A stretch of 19,203 nucleotides of DNA from positions 1-19,203 of the forward strand of contig JAEEVB010000010.1 of the NCBI GenBank assembly GCA_016287065.1. The letters run 5' to 3'. This DNA is from Muribaculaceae bacterium. GTDB taxonomy: Bacteria; Bacteroidota; Bacteroidia; Bacteroidales; Muribaculaceae. Of this stretch, positions 14,567-19,203 are shown one piece after another; positions within the stretch are counted from its first letter, which is position 1, and every line of letters starts with the position of its first letter. The notes beneath the pieces are model-generated. The model made no database searches and was not told the origin of the DNA. It worked only from the letters and a program-made list of their open reading frames with translations. The position numbers were made by a program, and so were the translations under genes.

Positions 14567-17500
14567 TTAGAACGTTGCTTTAAGAGTGAAATTGAAACTG
14601 CGTGAAACGGGCACGTTGTAGTTATCGATACCCATGCCGCCCGTACCACCGCTCACTGCGGCGAGAATGGCAGGATCGTTGCCCGAATACTTGGTGAGCA
14701 GGAACAGGTTGCGACCCGTGAAGGTAGCGCTCAGGCCCTTCACAGCCCACGTCTTCTTGAACAGATGCGAGAAGTCGTAACCCAGCGTGACATAACTCAG
14801 ACGGATGTAAGAACCATCTTCGATGAAGTTGGACGAAACCGTGCTGAAGTAGGTAGCGATGAAGTTCTGGTCGAGGATGATGGGGGTAGTGTTCTTCACA
14901 TAGGTCATCTCACCATCGGCACCAGGAACTTCCTGGACACCGTTGAAAATCACTTCGCGGTTGCGATAACGGTCATACCAGCGAGCCATGCCGTTAGTGA
15001 TGAGGCTACGGCCTGTCACATTCACGATGTCACCGCCACAGCGGCCATCGAACAGGAACGAGAGGGTTGCATTCTTGTAACGGAAGGTGGAACCCAGCCC
15101 CATAAGGAAGTCGGGCTCACGGTTACCAATGTAAATACCCTTGGCAGGGTCGATGACAGGATAACCGTTCTCGTCGCAAATCACATTGCCATTAGGGTCG
15201 CGGCGGTAATCCTTACCCGAGATACCTGTGGAAGAACCGTTCAGGCGGGCTACGGGGAAGATATCGCCATATTGCGTACCTTGAATCTCAACAACATCCT
15301 CGGGCAGTTTTTTCACACGGCCACGGTTGAACGAGGTGTTGAGTGTTACAGTCCAGTCGAAGTCAGGAGTCTTGAAGATGTCCTGTGCCAGAGTGGCCTC
15401 AACACCATAGTTCTCGATAGTACCCTCGTTGCGGGTTTGAAGAATCACGCCCGAAGCGGGAGACACGCGGACTGTTACAATTTGATTGTCAACAGTTGTT
15501 GAGTAGTAAGCCACATCTAAGCGTGTGCGCTGGTTGAAGAAGCGCAGGTCGGCACCGATTTCCCATGAATTAGTCATTTCAGGCTCCAGTTCCACGGCTC
15601 GCGCATGCGTTGGGTCAATACCATAGCCACCATCAGGAAACAGCGTCCAAACTTTGTAAGTGTCAGTAAACAGGTAAGCGGGACAATCTTTACCCACCTT
15701 AGCCCAGTTACCACGCAGCTTGCCATAAGAGAACCAGCTGTTAGAGAGGTTAAAGAGTTCGCTGAAGATGATACCACCCGTTACCGAAGGATAGAAATAG
15801 GTAGGGTCGACCTGTTTGAAGCGTGACGAGCCATCGTAGCGGCCGGTCACTGAGAGTTGTGCCATGCCCTTATAGTCGAAGCGCAACTCGCCAAAGTAGC
15901 CATACTTATTCCATTTAGTATGACTAAGAGTTGGATGATTAGCCTGAAGTTGGTCACCATTGGTGAAATCAGTGTTCATGAAACTGTAGAAGTCACCGCT
16001 GAGCTGGAAGTTTTCGCCATAGATAGAAGCCTCATAGCTGCTGCTCTCCTTATACTCAATACCGAAGAGGGCATTGAAAGTATAGTCCTTGGCAAAGGTT
16101 TTCTTATAAGTAGCAAGGAACTGAGCCGTGAACTGCTCGCCTCGAGAGGGCTGGAAGCTGTACCAGCCGAAGAGGCTCTGGCTGTCGCTCAATGCCTGCT
16201 GCAAATCGGGATTGGTGGGATCGTTGAAGTCCTCGTCATAGAAACGGGGCACGACATAAGCCTCATAGGTACTGTGACCCTTGTCATAACCCAACTTGCC
16301 GGTAAACACGAGGTCGGTGAAGGGCTCATAAGAAATCTGGCCATTGAGCATGACACGGCTGCTCTTGGTCTCGCTCTTGTCTTTATAACGGCCATAGTAG
16401 GGCGAAACACCAGCATTGATGCGCTCAAGATCGGTGAGAATATCCCAGTTCTCATAGCGGGCACGCCAGTTCACGTGACCTTCGAGGGTCTCATAGTCGC
16501 TCATGTTCTTATTGATACCCCAGTTGTAGATGGTCGACATCGAGTTACCGAAGCCGCGCGACTTAGAGTCGACATAGTTCATCGAGAACTGGATGTTCAC
16601 CTGCTTGGAGGGATTGAATGCGCTCTTGAGGAAGACGGTGAGCTGTTTCTTGAAGTCCTTGGGAACCACACCCTGGTTGTCCATATAGGCAACCGAAGCA
16701 TAAGCATTGAATTTCTCGGTACCGCCGCTCACGCTCATGTCATACTTCTGGAGCAGACCTGTGCCGAGGAAGTCGCCGATGTTGTCGTAGCGCACGTCGT
16801 TGGCACTCAAGTAGGGTCCCCAACCACCGCTAGAGCTGTTCTCCTTGTACATACCCTTGGTACCTGGGATGAACTTGCTCTGGATTTTGGGAACACGCAT
16901 GGGAGTGTTGATTTCAACGGTTGCCGAGCCCGTAACCCTGATGCTGCCATCCTTGCTACCGCTCTTGGTTGTAATCATGATGACACCGTTAGCAGCCTCC
17001 TGGCCATAGAGGGCCGATGCAGCTGCACCCTTGAGCACGGTCATGTTCTCGATGTCGTTGGCGTTGATGTCGGCTAGAGTAGAACCTTTACCACGAATGG
17101 GTACACCATCGACAATCATCAACGGCTCATTACTCTGAGAGTTGTTGACCGAAGAAATGGCACGGATAATCACCTGAGTAGATGAGTTAGGAGAGCCACC
17201 ACCCGTAGCCACTTGCAGACCAGCCACCTTACCTTGCAGAGAGTTGGCAAAGTTGGTAGTGCTACCGGCAGTCACCTCGTCGGCATTGAGAGATTGCACC
17301 GCAAAGTTCAGTTTCTTCTTTTCCTGAGTCTGACCCATTGCCGTGACAACAACTTCGCCGAGCACTTGGGAATTGTCGGTGAGTTCGATGTTGATAACCG
17401 AGCGGTTACCCACCTTCACCGAGACGGGATTCATTCCCACATACGAAACGTCAAGCACATCGTTGTCGTTGACGTTGATTGAGTAGCTTCCATCTATGTC

Positions 17501-17653
17501 GGTCGTGGTGCCCTTATTGGTGCCGTGAATGCGCACCGAGGCCCCAATGATGGGTTCCTTGTCGGTGGCCGAGGTGACGACACCGGTCACCGTGCGGGCA
17601 TAGCCCAAAACCGAGCAGATTGAAACTAACAGAAGCAATAGCTGTTTTCTCAT
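14567..17653 (-). CDS. SusC/RagA-family TonB-linked outer-membrane transporter
   Basis: Outer-membrane TonB-dependent pore that imports oligosaccharides or peptides together with the SusD lipoprotein encoded just downstream. From ATG 17653 the protein has 1028 residues, normal for SusC. Order: signal peptide (1-19, ending LGYA), carboxypeptidase-regulatory-like domain (about 22-92; TVTGVVTSATDKEPIIGASV), the SusC signature LGEVVVTAMGQTQEKKKLNF (98-117), plug (LQGKVAGLQV, IVDGVPI, ADINANDIENMTVLKGAAAS, ANGVIMITTKSG) and a long beta barrel ending in FNFTLKATF with the terminal Phe typical of outer-membrane proteins. The usual IRG of the plug reads IRA here. The frame extends to an ATG at 17692, but the added residues would bury the signal peptide, so 17653 is preferred. 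First gene of the SusCD-lipoprotein operon in this window. Confidence 0.95.
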   Translation of the reverse strand: MRKQLLLLLVSICSVLGYARTVTGVVTSATDKEPIIGASVRIHGTNKGTTTDIDGSYSINVNDNDVLDVSYVGMNPVSVKVGNRSVINIELTDNSQVLGEVVVTAMGQTQEKKKLNFAVQSLNADEVTAGSTTNFANSLQGKVAGLQVATGGGSPNSSTQVIIRAISSVNNSQSNEPLMIVDGVPIRGKGSTLADINANDIENMTVLKGAAASALYGQEAANGVIMITTKSGSKDGSIRVTGSATVEINTPMRVPKIQSKFIPGTKGMYKENSSSGGWGPYLSANDVRYDNIGDFLGTGLLQKYDMSVSGGTEKFNAYASVAYMDNQGVVPKDFKKQLTVFLKSAFNPSKQVNIQFSMNYVDSKSRGFGNSMSTIYNWGINKNMSDYETLEGHVNWRARYENWDILTDLERINAGVSPYYGRYKDKSETKSSRVMLNGQISYEPFTDLVFTGKLGYDKGHSTYEAYVVPRFYDEDFNDPTNPDLQQALSDSQSLFGWYSFQPSRGEQFTAQFLATYKKTFAKDYTFNALFGIEYKESSSYEASIYGENFQLSGDFYSFMNTDFTNGDQLQANHPTLSHTKWNKYGYFGELRFDYKGMAQLSVTGRYDGSSRFKQVDPTYFYPSVTGGIIFSELFNLSNSWFSYGKLRGNWAKVGKDCPAYLFTDTYKVWTLFPDGGYGIDPTHARAVELEPEMTNSWEIGADLRFFNQRTRLDVAYYSTTVDNQIVTVRVSPASGVILQTRNEGTIENYGVEATLAQDIFKTPDFDWTVTLNTSFNRGRVKKLPEDVVEIQGTQYGDIFPVARLNGSSTGISGKDYRRDPNGNVICDENGYPVIDPAKGIYIGNREPDFLMGLGSTFRYKNATLSFLFDGRCGGDIVNVTGRSLITNGMARWYDRYRNREVIFNGVQEVPGADGEMTYVKNTTPIILDQNFIATYFSTVSSNFIEDGSYIRLSYVTLGYDFSHLFKKTWAVKGLSATFTGRNLFLLTKYSGNDPAILAAVSGGTGGMGIDNYNVPVSRSFNFTLKATF

Positions 17654-17764
17654 AAATGTTTGGTTTTTATAATGTAGATTGTTTAGAATCAATTATTTAT
17701 AGATTGTTAAACATCAAGTTTGCAGGTTGTATTAAGATTATCGTTAAAGATTGCAGATATATCG

Positions 17765-17819
17765 ACAGCCTGGTAGCAGAATCGCATCATAAAAATGTGT
17801 TTTTCTACAACCAGGCTGT
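17765..17819. repeat. 10-bp perfect inverted repeat in the susC leader
   Basis: ACAGCCTGGT (17765-17774) and ACCAGGCTGT (17810-17819) are perfect inverted copies separated by 35 bases, and three further pairs can form after single mismatches. Neither strand has a T run after it, so it is not an ordinary terminator. If transcription starts near 17831 it would form a stem in the leader, about 110 bases before the susC ATG. Confidence 0.65.
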
Positions 17820-17839
17820 AACATTAGATTTATGTTACA
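17817..17839. promoter_or_regulatory. Palindromic operator-like site TGTAACAT-N7-ATGTTACA
   Basis: Two perfect 8-base arms (17817-17824 and 17832-17839) form a 23-bp palindrome. It overlaps the end of the candidate -7 box and the predicted transcription start of susC, a typical position for a repressor site. The binding protein is unknown and no regulator gene is nearby on this side of the window. Confidence 0.5.
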
Positions 17840-17866
17840 AACTTACAATATTTATTTCGAAGCAAC
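17838..17866 (-). promoter_or_regulatory. Candidate promoter for the SusC/SusD operon
   Basis: On the minus strand TAAGTTTG (17845 down to 17838) fits TAnnTTTG. GTTG (17866-17863) is a 3-of-4 match to the -33 box, but at 17 bases the spacing is shorter than the usual 19-21. The predicted start near 17831 would give a leader of about 180 bases. The 252-base gap 17654-17905 is otherwise AT-rich and holds the two inverted repeats listed separately. Confidence 0.4.
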
Positions 17867-17905
17867 ATCTTAAAAATATTGAATTTTTGTTTAAGAATCA
17901 AAACA

Positions 17906-19203
17906 TTAATATACCAAGCCCAATATAATATTAATGAGCATGGTCACATCTGAGACATTCACCGAGGTATCGTCGTTCACATCGGCACGGAAGGTGTCCT
18001 TGGGTACTACGTCGAGAATCATGGAGATGAGCATGGTCACATCAAGCACGTCTACTTTGCCATCAGCATTCACATCGCCCTTAAGCACCTTGAGTTCATA
18101 GGCCGCCATGCCGTTACCAGGCACATAAAGGTAGAGGTTCTTGGTGAACTTGTCACCGCCAGGCGTTGCCATGCAAGGAGCGCCCCATGTGGAGCTGTTG
18201 ATGCGGCCTAAACCTTGTGCGGGGAAGAGCCACATCTTGCCGAAACCCGAGAATTGCCAGTCGGTCTCGTTCTCGACAAGCATAAACTGGTGGCCCAGGC
18301 TGGCATTGAAGTCGCCGTAACTGTAGAGCAGGAAGTTGCGACCGGCAAAGTCGAATATTGCGGCGCCATTGGCCTGGTTGTTGTTGCTCACCAGTTCGCC
18401 AGCACTGAAACTGCCGTCGATGGCGCCAGTGGCAAAGTTATAGCGTGTGAGATATCCTGCCCCACCATTCACATACACGATGTTGTCGCTCACGGGATAG
18501 ATGCGCGGTGCGATGCCGAAAGAGGTGTTGCTTGCGGGAGCAAAACCTGTCACTTGCTTCACCTCAGTAGCCGTGACTGAGCCATTGGTTATGGTCCAAC
18601 GAATGATTTCAGATCCGCTAGCCGTGGCAGCAAATACCTTGAAATTGCCACTGCTCACATCACCCAGCACGTTGCAATGGTCGATGCGTGGCTTCGAAGT
18701 CACATTATTGGCGGTGAGTCGGGCACGCAAGGTGGCGTCGCCCGTATTCTCGTCGACCTGATAAATCATGAGAGGGGTGGAACCTATGTTAAGTGTGAGG
18801 TTGGTCACCACCAGATTGCCGGCAGCATCGGTGAGCACATCGTTGGCCGGATAATAGGGAACGCTCACATCGGCCGAAAGCTGCACATCATGTATGCGCT
18901 CTCCTGTAGCAGCATTATACACGCGCAAATAGGTGGCAGCCGAGCTGCTGCCCTCTACCCTACCCGCCTGATAGATGCGGTTTCCCTTTACAGTGAAGCC
19001 ACGATTCATGAGGCCATCGGAGTCGAAAGTGATATTGTCATACTCGCTTTTTACCGAACGCACCCACAAGTTGTTCAGCGTGAGGCCGTGCTGCAAGGTA
19101 TAGGAGTCGTTGTCGATGTCTTTCTTCATGACATAACCAGGCTCGGTCTCGCCCACCGGCAAAGCTGTGATGGTGAACGAGCGCACAGCCGAAGTAGACT
19201 CGG
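17906..19203 (-). CDS. Beta-propeller-like secreted protein with dockerin-like tail (5' end outside window)
   Basis: N-terminus missing: the frame runs open through the right edge, and the first start-like codon inside (GTG at 19186) is probably an internal Val. The 432 visible residues contain repeated beta-blade-like segments, for example NRGFTVKGNRIYQAGR, AATYLRVYNAATGERIHDV, NDVLTDAAGNLVVTNLT, LMIYQVDENTGDATLRARL, FGIAPRIYPVSDNIVYVN and YLTRYNFATGAIDGS, resembling the propeller-like DUF4623 type of Bacteroidetes secreted proteins (tentative). The final 57 residues (17909-18079) are a two-repeat dockerin-like module, DVNADGKVDVLD and DVNDDTSVNVSD; ligand positions are intact, though position 6 Gly is Thr in the second. 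No catalytic residues are recognised. It lies upstream of susC in the same direction, 252 bases away, and shares its tail type with the GHL10 enzyme, suggesting a common locus. Confidence 0.72.
   Translation of the reverse strand, partial: ESTSAVRSFTITALPVGETEPGYVMKKDIDNDSYTLQHGLTLNNLWVRSVKSEYDNITFDSDGLMNRGFTVKGNRIYQAGRVEGSSSAATYLRVYNAATGERIHDVQLSADVSVPYYPANDVLTDAAGNLVVTNLTLNIGSTPLMIYQVDENTGDATLRARLTANNVTSKPRIDHCNVLGDVSSGNFKVFAATASGSEIIRWTITNGSVTATEVKQVTGFAPASNTSFGIAPRIYPVSDNIVYVNGGAGYLTRYNFATGAIDGSFSAGELVSNNNQANGAAIFDFAGRNFLLYSYGDFNASLGHQFMLVENETDWQFSGFGKMWLFPAQGLGRINSSTWGAPCMATPGGDKFTKNLYLYVPGNGMAAYELKVLKGDVNADGKVDVLDVTMLISMILDVVPKDTFRADVNDDTSVNVSDVTMLINIILGLVY
17909..18079 (-). other. Dockerin-like module encoding the C-terminus of the propeller-like protein
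   Basis: Two 12-residue calcium-loop motifs separated by a helix and a VPKD...RAD linker. The linker also occurs in the module at 7124-7291 (VPKDEVRAD there, VPKDTFRAD here), showing the two modules are homologous across about 10.8 kb. Confidence 0.82.

Noticed and set aside
15857..17077. A 406-codon plus-strand frame opposite susC
   Set aside because: Antisense shadow of a strongly supported SusC gene; the translation is compositionally odd (rich in Ile, Val, Glu, His) with no domain.
17654..17692. Longer susC with start at 17692
   Set aside because: The added 13 residues precede a complete signal peptide that begins at MRKQLLLLL; an N-terminal extension would spoil it.

Overview
The window looks like chromosomal DNA of a Bacteroidales bacterium, possibly Muribaculaceae or a Prevotella-like lineage (family-level placement is a low-confidence inference). 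The evidence is a SusC/SusD pair with accessory surface lipoproteins, several promoters fitting the Bacteroidetes pattern TTTG-N19-21-TAnnTTTG, weak Shine-Dalgarno signals, and best-recognised proteins of Bacteroidetes type. There are eleven protein genes, two of them cut by the window edges, and no RNA gene, transposon or CRISPR array that I can see.

Left part (1-3509, + strand): the C-terminal third of imidazolonepropionase (hutI, histidine degradation), a hairpin terminator, then a promoter and the two-gene trkA-trkH operon for potassium uptake. trkA and trkH are separated by one base.

Middle (3535-7120): a TonB-dependent outer-membrane beta-barrel receptor on the minus strand is divergent from a LuxR/GerE-type regulator on the plus strand. 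Their shared 170-base control region holds two oppositely oriented copies of an 18-bp, internally dyad-symmetric sequence, each next to one of two outward-facing promoters. This looks like a regulator-receptor pair with paired operators. A strong terminator follows the regulator, then a six-copy 9-bp tandem repeat and a CT-rich tract.

Right part (7121-19203, all minus strand): a glycan-utilisation type locus. In transcription order: a beta-propeller-like secreted protein with a C-terminal dockerin-like module (5' end outside the window), a leader region with a candidate promoter, operator and hairpin, SusC, SusD, an unrecognised lipoprotein, a PKD-domain lipoprotein with a propeller-like body, a hairpin-plus-T terminator, and a GHL10-type glycoside hydrolase with FN3-like repeats and a second dockerin-like module. 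SusC/SusD would bind and import oligosaccharides across the outer membrane, the lipoproteins would assist capture at the surface, and the GHL10 enzyme would cut the glycan. No dedicated regulator (ECF sigma/anti-sigma or hybrid two-component system) is visible for this locus.

The most unusual points are the paired operators between receptor and regulator, the same two-repeat dockerin-like tail on both terminal genes of the SusCD locus with no cohesin in view, the palindrome at the predicted susC transcription start, and the terminator just ahead of the enzyme gene.
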